Below, piece after piece: positions 23,041 to 32,744 of a DNA stretch of 64,000 nucleotides. The stretch comes from Deltaproteobacteria bacterium (lineage in GTDB: Bacteria > Desulfobacterota > Desulfobacteria > Desulfobacterales > Desulfosarcinaceae). The translations under genes and the position numbers were made by a program. Each line of letters starts with the position of its first letter. Position 1 is the first letter of the stretch. The notes under the pieces were generated by a model. That model searched no databases, was not told the origin of the DNA, and worked only from the letters and a program-made list of their open reading frames with translations. Location of the stretch: NCBI GenBank assembly GCA_020444075.1, contig JAHLLR010000018.1, positions 1 through 64,000 on the forward strand, in the 5' to 3' direction.

Positions 23041-24342
23041 ATGAGTGAGACATTATTGCAACTTAAAAATATTTTTCAGGAATATGGTACCGGGGTACGT
23101 CGCTTTACTGCTGTTGAAAATGTAAGTCTTACGCTTTCAGATGGTGATTTTGTAGCTTTGCTTGGCCCTTCCGGATGCGGAAAAAGTACATTGTTACGCA
23201 TTATTTCGGGCTTGCAACCTGCTTCCAGCGGCACAGTTCTTTATCGCAATAAGCCTCTTCATGGTGTTAACCCGTTTGCGTCCATTGTTTTTCAAACCTT
23301 TGCCTTGTTCCCCTGGCTCAGTGTCATCGATAATGTATCTCTGGCACTTCAGGTTAAAGGTGTTGAAGAACCCGAACGCTCAAAAAAGGCTGAGGACCTG
23401 CTTGATCGTGTCGGTTTAGATGGTTTCGAATCAGCTTACCCACGAGAACTATCCGGAGGTATGCGCCAGAAGGTAGGGTTTGCGCGTGCCATGGCAGTAG
23501 AGCCAGAATTGCTTTGTCTGGATGAGCCATTTTCTGCATTGGATGTGCTTAGTGCTGAATCGCTGCGCGGTGAACTACTTGAATTATGGACTGAAGGCAA
23601 AATTCCAACAAAGTCAATTTTGATGGTCAGTCATAATATTGAAGAAGCAGTCTTTCTTGCCGACCGTATTGTCGTAATGGACAAGGAACCCGGACGAATT
23701 ATTGCTGAACACATAATCAACCTGCCACATCCTCGTAATCGGAAATCACCTGAATTTCAAACTCATGTTGATCAGGTTTATGCAATCCTGGCAGGCCAGA
23801 CGCGGCCGGAAAAAGAAGAATTAGGAACTGCCCCTGGTGAACCGGGATTGACTCGCCGCTTACCAGAAGTTGAAATAAACGATTTGGCAGGTTTATTAGA
23901 ACATCTGGCTGAAGGTGAGAACCCAAAACATGATTTGTATATTCTTAAAGAAAACCTTGGTGTTGAATCAAATGATCTGTTAAGATTAACAGAAGCAGCA
24001 GAGTTGCTGGGTTTCGCTTCAATATCCAAAGGGGACATCGAATTAACGCCACTCGGCCAGACATATGCTGAGGCAAGTATTTTGGCACGCAAGGAAATCT
24101 TTGCGTCACGTTTACGACGTCTTCCCATGATGCGCTGGATGGTGTCAATGTTACGCGCAGCCGAAAATCATCAATTAAAGTGGAATGTTATCGAAGCTGC
24201 TTTGAGCCTTGAATTTCCTCCTGATGAAATTGAACGCCAGATTGATACATTGATTAATTGGGGTAGGTATGGCGAATTACTGGCTTACGACGATAGCTCG
24301 GAAATTATTACGTTGGAACTGGTAAGAGATAAGGTGTTGTGA
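23041..24342 (+). CDS. ABC transporter ATPase with AAA-associated C-terminal domain
   Basis: 433 residues from MSETLLQLKN; the longer frame to 22987 overlaps the permease and lacks a site, whereas GGAGGTTTAATC precedes this ATG. Walker A GPSGCGKST (42-50), Q-loop FQTFALF, signature LSGGMRQ, Walker B LLCLDEP and H-loop SHNIEEA are all present. Residues 285-433 form a winged-helix-like extension seen in NitT/TauT-type ATPases that work with fused permeases. Confidence 0.9.
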   Translation: MSETLLQLKNIFQEYGTGVRRFTAVENVSLTLSDGDFVALLGPSGCGKSTLLRIISGLQPASSGTVLYRNKPLHGVNPFASIVFQTFALFPWLSVIDNVSLALQVKGVEEPERSKKAEDLLDRVGLDGFESAYPRELSGGMRQKVGFARAMAVEPELLCLDEPFSALDVLSAESLRGELLELWTEGKIPTKSILMVSHNIEEAVFLADRIVVMDKEPGRIIAEHIINLPHPRNRKSPEFQTHVDQVYAILAGQTRPEKEELGTAPGEPGLTRRLPEVEINDLAGLLEHLAEGENPKHDLYILKENLGVESNDLLRLTEAAELLGFASISKGDIELTPLGQTYAEASILARKEIFASRLRRLPMMRWMVSMLRAAENHQLKWNVIEAALSLEFPPDEIERQIDTLINWGRYGELLAYDDSSEIITLELVRDKVL

Positions 24343-24575
24343 CAATTATTAAAAATGAAATTGTGTTTGTGGCCAGTCCATTCACCGGCTTCACGGCCGG
24401 CGGAGGTTAGCTCGTACCTGGTTTGATCGTCTGTTTTGGTGATGGCGATATAACCAAATAGCGCGTAAGCCCCGAGATCCTGGAAGACATTATCCCAAAT
24501 GGTATCAAATGTTCCATATCTGTTGCGAGAAAAGCAAGTCTGGAAGTGAGCGAGTTCGACTGTGAGCCCACTCAC
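24285..24575 (-). pseudogene. Possible gene remnant
   Basis: The frame encodes a protein-like stretch (FGYIAITKTDDQTRYELTSA, winged-helix in flavour) but begins without a ribosome-binding site and its end runs into the convergent ABC gene. Probably the middle of a decayed gene. Confidence 0.35.
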
Positions 24576-24589
24576 ATTCGTTCGGGGTG

Positions 24590-24694
24590 TTACGCAGGAT
24601 TACTCATCAGGTCTCGTTCGATCCGCCAGGTGATGGTTTTGAGGTATCCAAGCTGCTTTTTGGTCGGGGGTGTGGGCATGCATGGATTATCCAT
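24590..24694 (-). pseudogene. Possible N-terminal gene remnant (34 aa)
   Basis: Starts MDNPCMPTPPTKKQLGYLKT and stops early. The frame lies just upstream of the 24285-24575 remnant, so the two may be pieces of one frameshifted gene. The remaining 67 bp to 24761 show nothing else. Confidence 0.35.
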
Positions 24695-24761
24695 TATAAT
24701 AGACATTATGTTCTAATTCAACTGTGGATTTTTTAATTTCTCGCCAGCGGCATTTAGGAAA

Positions 24762-27575
24762 TTAATTAGGTTCAGTTTGACTTCTTGAATAATTTAACTC
24801 TAAGAGTTTTTCTAAAATTTGATTTTCGGAAATATCACTTTCCCAACCATACGCAATTAACACCGCTTGATCCAATTCAATATGAATCCTTCGTAACCAA
24901 GAGGGAATTGTATTATATAAGTTTGTTAGAGTAAAAAATTCAGGATCATTATCTTCTCGAAATCTATTCCTTAGCCAATTATTTCTTAATCTAACAAGTC
25001 TTCTTGCCAGAAGAGATATTCTATTTACTCTTTCGTCATCTTTTGGTTCTTGACCAGGTGGCCAAGGTAATGGAAATGTTTCAAAAGTTGATCTAGGTGT
25101 ATATCTAAATCCACTTTCTTCTTCCCTCAATTGTGTTCCCATATTTCGTGCCCAAAGTTCATGGATTCTTGAATGTAAAATTCCAAAAAAATAATCATCA
25201 TTTCTAGTAAATGCAACTATTGCGCTATCTGGAATAGTAATTCCGCTAACCCAATCGAAGATTCGATGTTTTGAAACTCTCGGCGTAACAATATAACGAT
25301 AATTTCCACGATTGGCTGACTTGAAATGAGCCCCACTTGCACCTAATTTCCACCAATTTTCTCTCCTTCGGTGGTCACGATTTAATAATCTAGATGGCTT
25401 AATTTCTCTAACAACATATTCAAACGGTAATTCATATAACTCAGCTTCCTTTTCTGAATAATCGGAAAAATCAATAATATACATATTCCGAGGAACCCCG
25501 GTAATATCAGATCCATTTAGCCAAGGTTTGATTACATCCTGGTTGCTTCTTCCATTAGGATTTTGAGCATTAAGCATTTGTTGTGCTAATTCATTTGAAA
25601 TTTCAAATGTACCAACTTTTACTGGGCCTTGAAAACAAATTCGAGAATTTTCTGGTAAGGTCTCAGCATTAGTAAGATCTATATCCGATGATAAATCAGC
25701 GAAAATCCTATCTACTTTTTTGTTATCGAGAAAATATTCTTTTAAGCTCCCATCATCAAAACCAACCATCGATATATGGACAGAAGCTCCATCTAAAAAC
25801 CAATTTCTGTCAGAATAGGCAAAGAAAATATTACCCGTATCATTAATTCGATTTAGAACCGTTCTATTAGCCCCACCTCTTATTGCTTGCGTAGCAAGCA
25901 ACCCTACTCTCTTAATTTTTTTACTTTCTAATAAATATCTTGATTTTTCAAACCAAAAACAGCATAGATCACATGCTGGAAGTCGATTATCAAATAATCT
26001 TCTTAGATCTGACGTATATTTTTCTCCCAGGTTTTGAATCATTTTTTGGCTTCCAAGAAAAGGGGGATTTCCTATAATTATGTCAGCTTCAGGCCATTCA
26101 CTTTCGATTGGGTTGCCTCCAGAATCGTAGGCAAGAACAGCATCTTTATTAATGATATTATCTAAAGGTTTTAGTATTGGTTCGGGTGGGAAACCAAATC
26201 CGTTTTCCTGTAACCATTGGATATATCCAATCCAAATAGTAGCCTGAGCAAGCTGATGAGCGTATACATTTACCTCAATGCCAAACAATTGCTCAGGTGT
26301 TGGAGAAATAGTTGTATATGGCATCATGAGTGGCAATCCAAGTTCTTTAGCTTTATTGCTCACTTCTTTCCACAATCCCAATAATTGTTTAAGAGCAACG
26401 TAGAGAAAATTTCCAGAACCACAAGCCGGATCAAGTATTTTAATTTCGGCCAATTCTTGTGAAAAACCTAGTATTGTTGAGGTTAGCTCTTTTGTTAGGA
26501 TATTCCAATCTTTAGTTTGTTGCGCACTTCTAATTATTATTTTATTTCTATCTTGCGAGATTTGAATAGCTTTATCCTTAACTTCAATCCATTTAGCCCG
26601 TAGTGGTTCCATTATGACAGGTTCTATTATAAGCAATATGTCTTCCTTAGAGGTGTAATGCGCACCTAATTGAGATCTTTTTGAAGGATCTAAAGATCTT
26701 TCAAATAATGTTCCAAATATTGATGGTTCAATTTGAGACCAATCTAGGGAACAAATATCTCGCAAAATTGCTATTTCTTCTACACTTAGATTGACTATTT
26801 TCGCATTTTCAAAAAGGTGACCATCAAAATGTAAAATTTTTTCTACTCCGAAATATCCACCAATTGCCATAACTTCAAATAATTGAGAAAGTGATTTATT
26901 GAACATTTCAGGATTTCTTCGTGCATTTTCAACTAACCTCGTAAAAAGCTTATTTGGGATTAAACCTGCATCTTCCGAAAACAAGCAAAAAAGTAATTGA
27001 ATTAGAAAACGAGAAGATAATATCGGTTCTATACCTCTATTTCGCAATCTATCAGATAATCTAGCTAAATTTATTGCGGCATCTTCAGTAACCTGTTGTG
27101 TAGTTTGATGCGGTTGAAGACCTTCCGGATCCAAAAAAACACTTTGTAATAATGTTAAATTCCGAGGATTTATTAGATCATCCAAAGAAAAAATAAGTTC
27201 TTGTTTAACAGTGTTTGTGAAGTTAGTGTGGATATGAATTGTTTCAAAATCAGATGTTATTAATAAAGGAGGATTTCGTAATGCATCTTTATAATTTAAT
27301 AATTGACTATAAGCTTTTGTTAAATCTGCATGTTTTCCTTTATATTCCCATGCAAAATGGTCAGCATACCAAACATCCGCGAACCCTTCTCCTCCTGTTG
27401 CCTTACTTGCCCCAGCTTCAAATGTGTAGAAAGTTCCCTTAGGATCCATTTCAGCAGGGGTTGGGTGGTCGATCAATCTACAAATATCAATAAAGTGTTC
27501 CTGATAAGAGGAACGTTCTTTTAGTTCTGAATTTTTCCATTTTGCTACGAATTCCTGGGGAGTTATTGAGGGCAT
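24762..27575 (-). CDS. MmeI-like type II restriction-modification enzyme (fused nuclease and methylase)
   Basis: 937 residues. Residues 60-90 carry a PD-(D/E)XK site (D67, E77, K79 in FADVWYADHFAWEYKGK). A helical linker follows, then an N6-adenine methylase domain with motif I DPACGSGNFLY near 385 and motif IV NPPF near 510, and a C-terminal target-recognition region (about 650-930). MmeI-type enzymes modify one strand and cut at a distance, using S-adenosylmethionine. All key motifs are intact. The gene is AT-rich relative to the phage genes and lies in the defence-like segment. Confidence 0.88.
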   Translation of the reverse strand: MPSITPQEFVAKWKNSELKERSSYQEHFIDICRLIDHPTPAEMDPKGTFYTFEAGASKATGGEGFADVWYADHFAWEYKGKHADLTKAYSQLLNYKDALRNPPLLITSDFETIHIHTNFTNTVKQELIFSLDDLINPRNLTLLQSVFLDPEGLQPHQTTQQVTEDAAINLARLSDRLRNRGIEPILSSRFLIQLLFCLFSEDAGLIPNKLFTRLVENARRNPEMFNKSLSQLFEVMAIGGYFGVEKILHFDGHLFENAKIVNLSVEEIAILRDICSLDWSQIEPSIFGTLFERSLDPSKRSQLGAHYTSKEDILLIIEPVIMEPLRAKWIEVKDKAIQISQDRNKIIIRSAQQTKDWNILTKELTSTILGFSQELAEIKILDPACGSGNFLYVALKQLLGLWKEVSNKAKELGLPLMMPYTTISPTPEQLFGIEVNVYAHQLAQATIWIGYIQWLQENGFGFPPEPILKPLDNIINKDAVLAYDSGGNPIESEWPEADIIIGNPPFLGSQKMIQNLGEKYTSDLRRLFDNRLPACDLCCFWFEKSRYLLESKKIKRVGLLATQAIRGGANRTVLNRINDTGNIFFAYSDRNWFLDGASVHISMVGFDDGSLKEYFLDNKKVDRIFADLSSDIDLTNAETLPENSRICFQGPVKVGTFEISNELAQQMLNAQNPNGRSNQDVIKPWLNGSDITGVPRNMYIIDFSDYSEKEAELYELPFEYVVREIKPSRLLNRDHRRRENWWKLGASGAHFKSANRGNYRYIVTPRVSKHRIFDWVSGITIPDSAIVAFTRNDDYFFGILHSRIHELWARNMGTQLREEESGFRYTPRSTFETFPLPWPPGQEPKDDERVNRISLLARRLVRLRNNWLRNRFREDNDPEFFTLTNLYNTIPSWLRRIHIELDQAVLIAYGWESDISENQILEKLLELNYSRSQTEPN

Positions 27576-27601
27576 AAGGGCTCCTACAATTTTTATTTAC
27601 T

Positions 27602-27750
27602 TTATTCTATACCCAAATCATCTTGATTATCAGATTCTTGTTGGGATGTGGTGGGGGTTTCTGCCGGGGGTGAAGGTATGGGTTTTTTGAGAAGGTCTTT
27701 GGGGTTTCCGTGGAAGATGGTGTCTTTAGGAAGGGTGCAACTGAATAGCA
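27602..27750 (-). pseudogene. C-terminal remnant upstream of the restriction enzyme gene
   Basis: An open minus frame without a start reads CTLPKDTIFHGNPKDLLKKP, then a Pro/Thr/Gln-rich acidic end (QQESDNQDDLGIE). It looks like the tail of a truncated protein. GC content differs from the AT-rich genes on either side. Confidence 0.35.
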
Positions 27751-27782
27751 AATGAGTTTAATGGTATGGATTATGGACAAAT

Positions 27783-28385
27783 TTAATTATCTGTGTATTT
27801 TTTAAATAAGTCGCCAATGATAAACGAATATTCACCGATGTTATTAATGTTTGCTACTCCGATTTTGAAATAAGCTTCGTTAGATGTCGATAAACCTTTT
27901 AAAATATTTGACCGAAATTCTTCTGCCTGGTCATTTATCCGATTAAATTGTTTTTGTATTTCAATGTCAGGACAATTACTATTAGCTAAAACTGATGAGT
28001 TAGAAACAATATTTTCTGCAACTTGTTTCATACTAAAATCAAAATTTTCTTGACTATATTCCCTTAATTTAAACAATTTAGATAACTCATCAAATGATTT
28101 AATTGCAGCTGTTAAATTTGCGATATATGGTGTGTACTTTGCACTCCACAAATTCATTTGAGTTTGCATGGTTAAAGTTGGTGTTACGGTTGGTGTTGAG
28201 TTCAATGCAATGGTAGGAGTGAAGGTAACGGTCGATGTAGCCTTTTTCAAAAGAGTGCTATTAGGATTTGCATCATTAATGATGAATGCCAAAAACAATA
28301 TTGAAAATACGAGTAATATGCCAAGTAAAATTACTATGATTTGAATTGTTTTATTCATTTTTTGCTTGTACTTTCTTTGGGACAT
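27783..28385 (-). CDS. Membrane-anchored protein with Thr-Pro linker
   Basis: 200 residues from MSQRKYKQKM; GGGGAAA precedes this ATG. A basic N-terminus, one membrane helix (about 14-35), a TPTVTPTLT-type linker typical of Chloroflexota surface proteins, then a helical extracytoplasmic domain of about 130 residues. There is no lipobox. It is divergent from the KAP NTPase. A role with that protein in phage exclusion is possible but unproven. Confidence 0.6.
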   Translation of the reverse strand: MSQRKYKQKMNKTIQIIVILLGILLVFSILFLAFIINDANPNSTLLKKATSTVTFTPTIALNSTPTVTPTLTMQTQMNLWSAKYTPYIANLTAAIKSFDELSKLFKLREYSQENFDFSMKQVAENIVSNSSVLANSNCPDIEIQKQFNRINDQAEEFRSNILKGLSTSNEAYFKIGVANINNIGEYSFIIGDLFKKYTDN

Positions 28386-28494
28386 TTTCCCCAACTATTA
28401 AAATATAATATCATTTTTGAAAGAAAATACAATAAATTAGAGGTATAATTTTTTATAACCTTTTTTTGGAGGATTATTAATCTAAGGTTATGAC

Positions 28495-28557
28495 ATGAAA
28501 ATAAACGGATTTAATTTTTTACCGAAAAAAGATGAATTGCGGATAAATACAATTTGA
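28495..28557 (+). CDS. Possible 20-aa leader peptide
   Basis: MKINGFNFLPKKDELRINTI, preceded by TAAGG, ends 16 bp before the KAP start codon. Could be a leader or chance. Confidence 0.25.
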   Translation: MKINGFNFLPKKDELRINTI

Positions 28558-28573
28558 CAAAAGGGGTAATTTG

Positions 28574-30010
28574 ATGACAAACGAAAAACAACAATTTCTA
28601 GTAAAAAATAAAGAATTTCAATATGATAGTGACAATATTTTTAAGAATGATGCATTAGATAGAAGAATCATAATAGAGAATTTATCTAATTTGCTGTGGA
28701 GCGCCGATCAGTCATTTGTTGTAAGTATTGAATCATCCTGGGGGACAGGTAAAACAGTTTTTGTAAATCTATGGAAACTGTATTTAGAAAAAAATGATAC
28801 ATCTTGCATTTATTTTAATGCCTGGGAAAATGACTTTTATTCTGACCCAATTATCCCGTTTATTGGTTGTTTTGATGAATTTGTAAATAAAGAAATTAAA
28901 AATGTCGATGGCGCTGGATTTGATCAATCCTTAGAAAAAATAAAGAAAATTGGAGGAACATTAGTTAAAAAATCTATTCCTGTTTTTGTCAAGATTGCTA
29001 GCCAAGGATTAGTTGACCTTACTAATATCGACACCGATGCTATTGCAAAAGAGGTTCCTGGATTAGTAGCTGAAATTGCAGAAGAATCAATAGAAAATTT
29101 TGAAAAGAAAAAAAATGAAATAAAAATACTTCAGCAAAATATAGAAAAAGTAGCGAAAAAAATTATTGAAGTCAAAAAAAAGAGAGCCCCTTTGGTTTTT
29201 TTTATTGATGAATTAGACAGATGCAAGCCTGATTTTGCGATTTTATTGCTTGAAAGATTGAAACATATTTTCTCGGTAGAAGATGTGGTATTTGTACTGT
29301 CTGTTGATAGAGGCCAATTGGAAAATTCAGTGAAGGCAATTTATGGAAATAATATTGAAGCCTCTGGATATTTATTAAGATTTATTGATTACCGGTTTAA
29401 ATTACCGGAAATAAAATCCGAAATTAATTTTTATCGCCAACTTTTTGAAAAATATCAGTTGAAAAATTTATTCTCCGAACGGATTAAATCTAACCAGAAT
29501 TATGAAATTAATGATTTTGAAAAACAATTTTTGTTTATGGTGAAATTTTACAAACTAAGTCTTAGGGAAATGGAAAAGTTATTTACTGAAATAAATTTAT
29601 TCATTAGAATATTACCGATTAATACAGTGTTTTTTCCAAGCATAATTTTTTACTTTTTAATTAGTAAGTTAAAAGATGGGGAATTTTTTGAAAAAATTGC
29701 TGATAACAGAATTAGTGTATTAGATTTTGAGAAACATTTTGAAAAACATTTAAATATGTTAGTCGAACCAAATGAAAAATACTTGCTAGGTTTTTTACAG
29801 GGAATGATTTTTAAACATATTGAGAATCATGAAAATAATTCTTCAAAAGAAAAAAATCCAATTGAGTATTTTGAAATTAACAATGATGATAAGTATAAAT
29901 TTGGAAAATTCAGTGGGTATAAGTATGATTCAAACCAAATGTTTTCAATCAAAGCAGTAATACATGTTTATTTTGATACAATTAGTTTAATACAAGAAAT
30001 TAAAATTTAA
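28574..30010 (+). CDS. KAP-family P-loop NTPase
   Basis: 478 residues. Walker A is SSWGTGKT (55-62 counted from the TTG at 28571) and Walker B with the KAP hallmark is VFFIDELDRCKPDF (209-222); the strand ending LSVDRGQLENSV and the sensor Arg region follow. The insertion between Walker A and B is helical, where KAP proteins often carry membrane segments; here residues 130-160 are only mildly hydrophobic. The family is named after Kidins220/ARMS and PifA, the latter excluding phage T7. Very AT-rich, unlike the phage genes. The ATG follows AAGGGG. Confidence 0.87.
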   Translation: MTNEKQQFLVKNKEFQYDSDNIFKNDALDRRIIIENLSNLLWSADQSFVVSIESSWGTGKTVFVNLWKLYLEKNDTSCIYFNAWENDFYSDPIIPFIGCFDEFVNKEIKNVDGAGFDQSLEKIKKIGGTLVKKSIPVFVKIASQGLVDLTNIDTDAIAKEVPGLVAEIAEESIENFEKKKNEIKILQQNIEKVAKKIIEVKKKRAPLVFFIDELDRCKPDFAILLLERLKHIFSVEDVVFVLSVDRGQLENSVKAIYGNNIEASGYLLRFIDYRFKLPEIKSEINFYRQLFEKYQLKNLFSERIKSNQNYEINDFEKQFLFMVKFYKLSLREMEKLFTEINLFIRILPINTVFFPSIIFYFLISKLKDGEFFEKIADNRISVLDFEKHFEKHLNMLVEPNEKYLLGFLQGMIFKHIENHENNSSKEKNPIEYFEINNDDKYKFGKFSGYKYDSNQMFSIKAVIHVYFDTISLIQEIKI

Positions 30011-30103
30011 AATCATTGAAAAAATTAAAAAAAACTATATAATACAAATACACCCGCATATATGGCGGGTTTATGTATTTATATCCCATATATGGTGGTT
30101 TGC

Positions 30104-30242
30104 ATGGCAAGAAGGCGTGGTGGTCAACCGGGAAATGTGAATGCGGTGAAGCATGGTTTTCCGTAGGTGGCGGCGTTTTCGGGACCTGGAGTCCGCAGAT
30201 TTGGAAGGTGCGCTGCAGGATGGTTTGGGGGATGATATTTGA
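30104..30242 (+). pseudogene. Frameshifted remnant of an RGGQPGN-HGF protein
   Basis: The frame MARRRGGQPGNVNAVKHGFP stops at TAG 30164. One base on, the plus-1 frame continues RRWRRFRDLESADLEGALQD to TGA at 30242. The joined sequence matches a family N-terminus seen in bacterial and phage small proteins (GGQPGNQNAxKHGFY followed by RDLExxDL). Only the first 45 codons remain. Confidence 0.65.
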
Positions 30243-30292
30243 ATTCATCACTTTCCTTCCCGCCGTAAGGCATTTTTTAACCAGTGGAATGA

Positions 30293-30322
30293 AAAAAGCG
30301 CCTATCGGCGCGTTATTTTTTA
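30293..30322. terminator. Bidirectional terminator
   Basis: AAAAAAGCGCC-tatc-GGCGCGTTATTTTTT. It closes the cargo segment on the right. Confidence 0.75.
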
Positions 30323-30549
30323 AGTCGTGGATATTTATTTTTTAAGAGACTGGAATTAAGATATTTGTCTCTCCGGCGGGTACGTGTCAATTGTACCCGT
30401 GATTTTCGGATTGTCAAGGGTGATTACCAATTGGTAGTTTATTGTGCCAATGAGCATTTTAAGGTGTAGGCAGTTTCGCAAATTTGCGTTCGTTGCCGTA
30501 AATCAGACTGAACTCTAAAATGCCGGTCTAACTTCCAGGCGCAACATAA

Positions 30550-30577
30550 ATAAAAAAAGGCGGGTTTCCCCGCCTTC
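30550..30577 (-). terminator. Terminator of the right-hand minus early operon
   Basis: On minus: GGCGGG-gaaa-CCCGCC followed by seven T, just past the stop of 30582-32183. Between 30323 and 30550 I see no gene. Confidence 0.85.
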
Positions 30578-30581
30578 TTAC

Positions 30582-32183
30582 TTAGAGCGCATTGACTAAT
30601 TCGACACCCAGCTCGTTCTTCTTGAGACTGTCAATCAATTTCGCTTTGATCTCCTCATTGAACCGGACAAGGTTGCTGGTAATCAGGCTTTTGAATTCCT
30701 TGAAGGGAACCAGGCGTTCCGGAACGTATGCTTTCGGGTTTGGCGATTTCAGGCGGATGCCCTTGGGATTGACTGCCACGATATCATAGCGGCTGTAGAG
30801 TTTGACAAAGGCTTTCCAGGCATCAGAGCGTGATTTCCCTGCTGCGATGGCACGTTTGTAAGCCCGCATTCCCTCAATGTCCTGTTCTTCAAGCCATGAG
30901 TACCAGGCTTGCTGATCCAGTTTGGCGCTGGTGATATCCTGATCGGTGAACAAGCCCTGTAAGACCTGTTTCACGTAGGTGGGCTGTTTCTTGATATCCT
31001 CACTCTTGGGATCGGAAAGCTGTTTGGTATAGAGGCTCAACGTCTGTTCGTTGAACTTATCCAGTGTGCGCATATCGACTTCCGTCCATGTGGGCGATTT
31101 GTCATTGCGCCAATATTCCAGTTCAGGACCGTATATTTCGTACCACTCATAGAGATTGTTACCACGTTGCGTGTGATAACCATCGACGTCCAGCGCCGCC
31201 GAATAATACTCCATCAGTTCCAACTCTGCAGTATCAACGTTCTGCGATATGGTCAAGCCGCGCAAATCGCTTTCAAGGATGCCGTAATCATGGATCAGGT
31301 GCAGGACTGGTTGAAGGACATCAGCCGGGGTGTAGATATGAAGCAACTCCTGCATCTTGTCCAGCAATTCTTTCTTCTGCCAAGACTGATCAATGTTGCG
31401 CTTAATCCGGACGTACTCATTTGCCCTGATTTTGCCGAGTGAAGGGATCAGAATTTTTGGATCATTTGCGGCTTTGGCGGCAATATCACGAAATTCCGCA
31501 ATGGTGCGATCTTCAATCGGTGCGAATTCCGAATTGACACGATCATGAAAATCCTTGATGAACGGGCGCAACTCCGGAGCGGTGATCATGAGGTCTTCGG
31601 TGGGAAGGTTATCGTTCTGCATTTCTGCATAAGACCATTTCTTGACATCGAAATCATCCTCAAATTCTTCCGGATCATCATCGTGATTGAAATCTCCTTG
31701 CGCCTTGGAATAAGCCCGAAAGACGTCAATCGTCCAGCCGTGTTCCTTGAAGTAAGCAAAGCCGGGAGCCGTTTCATCAATTTCGATATTCTTGATGTTG
31801 ACACCCTGCATGAGAAACTCGTCTTCCAGCACTTCACCGGTGTACGCATCGACCCAGGTGGGACTATCAAGTTCGGAGTAAGGCAACGTCTGGCGAAGTG
31901 AGATTTCACGGATCAGATATTTCTCACCGAATTCGCGTAAGATGCCCATCCAGCGGCGATACAGAACGGCTGGTGTGACGATCATCATCTGGCGGTGAAC
32001 TTCATTGCGGACAACACGTTTGAGGTGTGTTTCACTCAGGTGATTGCTGCGCATAGACACTAAGGCATTCTTGAGAATGTACGAACAATTCTCTGCGGTA
32101 AAGATCGTATCAGAGAACTGATAGATGAACGACATTGGGTTTTCAGTATCTTTTACTGCGAACAGAATTTCATTAACAAGCAC
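30582..32183 (-). CDS. Large hypothetical phage protein
   Basis: 533 residues from the GTG that follows AAAGGATTGATC (an earlier GTG at 32198 lacks a site). Mostly helical and acidic with many Trp/Tyr; segments such as DDDPEEFEDDFDVKKW are strongly charged. No nucleotide-binding or catalytic motif seen. Last gene of the operon that includes ssb, so a replication or DNA-processing role is a guess by location. Confidence 0.65.
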   Translation of the reverse strand: MLVNEILFAVKDTENPMSFIYQFSDTIFTAENCSYILKNALVSMRSNHLSETHLKRVVRNEVHRQMMIVTPAVLYRRWMGILREFGEKYLIREISLRQTLPYSELDSPTWVDAYTGEVLEDEFLMQGVNIKNIEIDETAPGFAYFKEHGWTIDVFRAYSKAQGDFNHDDDPEEFEDDFDVKKWSYAEMQNDNLPTEDLMITAPELRPFIKDFHDRVNSEFAPIEDRTIAEFRDIAAKAANDPKILIPSLGKIRANEYVRIKRNIDQSWQKKELLDKMQELLHIYTPADVLQPVLHLIHDYGILESDLRGLTISQNVDTAELELMEYYSAALDVDGYHTQRGNNLYEWYEIYGPELEYWRNDKSPTWTEVDMRTLDKFNEQTLSLYTKQLSDPKSEDIKKQPTYVKQVLQGLFTDQDITSAKLDQQAWYSWLEEQDIEGMRAYKRAIAAGKSRSDAWKAFVKLYSRYDIVAVNPKGIRLKSPNPKAYVPERLVPFKEFKSLITSNLVRFNEEIKAKLIDSLKKNELGVELVNAL

Positions 32184-32275
32184 GATCAATCCTTTCACTA
32201 ATTTTGAAAAAGCAATTTAAACAAAAACAGCCGGAGGCTATTAACCGTCCGGCTGTTCTGGTAAGCTATTTGGTT

Positions 32276-32683
32276 TTAGAAGGGAATGTCTTCCGCCGCA
32301 CCCTCAGCGACAGGTTCCTCGTGATTTTCGATAGCGCCATTGGCGCTATCGAGGAATTGAACAAGTGAGGCAGAGATTTCGAAGGATGATCCGGTTGTCC
32401 CGTCCTGGCGGGTGAAGACCCGCGGATTGCCGGAGCCATCGGGTACGACGCGACCCTCAATTAAGACCTTGGAGCCTTTCTTGAGGTAGTTATTGCAATT
32501 CTCTGCCTGTTTACCCCAGGCGGAAACGCGGAACCAGGTGGTCTCCTTGACCTTTTGTCCGTCCGGACCGGTATAAGTGCGGTTGGTGCCGACACTCATG
32601 TTGGTTACGGCTTGCCCTGATGGTGTGAAGCGCATTTCGGGGTCGCGACCAAGATTACCTACGATTGTGATATTCTGATACAT
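32276..32683 (-). CDS. ssb: Single-stranded DNA-binding protein
   Basis: 135 residues. OB-fold core at 1-105 (NITIVGNLGRDPEMRFTPSG, then WFRVSAWGKQAENC, then GSKVLIEGRV), a short linker and the conserved acidic C-terminal tip EDIPF that recruits replication partners. The linker region of the gene contains a 12-bp-arm inverted repeat. Confidence 0.95.
   Translation of the reverse strand: MYQNITIVGNLGRDPEMRFTPSGQAVTNMSVGTNRTYTGPDGQKVKETTWFRVSAWGKQAENCNNYLKKGSKVLIEGRVVPDGSGNPRVFTRQDGTTGSSFEISASLVQFLDSANGAIENHEEPVAEGAAEDIPF
32328..32352. repeat. Long inverted repeat inside ssb
   Basis: TCGATAGCGCCA, one T, TGGCGCTATCGA: a perfect 12-bp arm pair within the linker codons. It would make a very stable mRNA hairpin or cruciform. 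Confidence 0.85.
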
Positions 32684-32744
32684 GGGATTTGAAATACTCC
32701 TTGAATAAAAGTTTCCGACAATTCGCTTGCCGGTCTAAGGTTTG

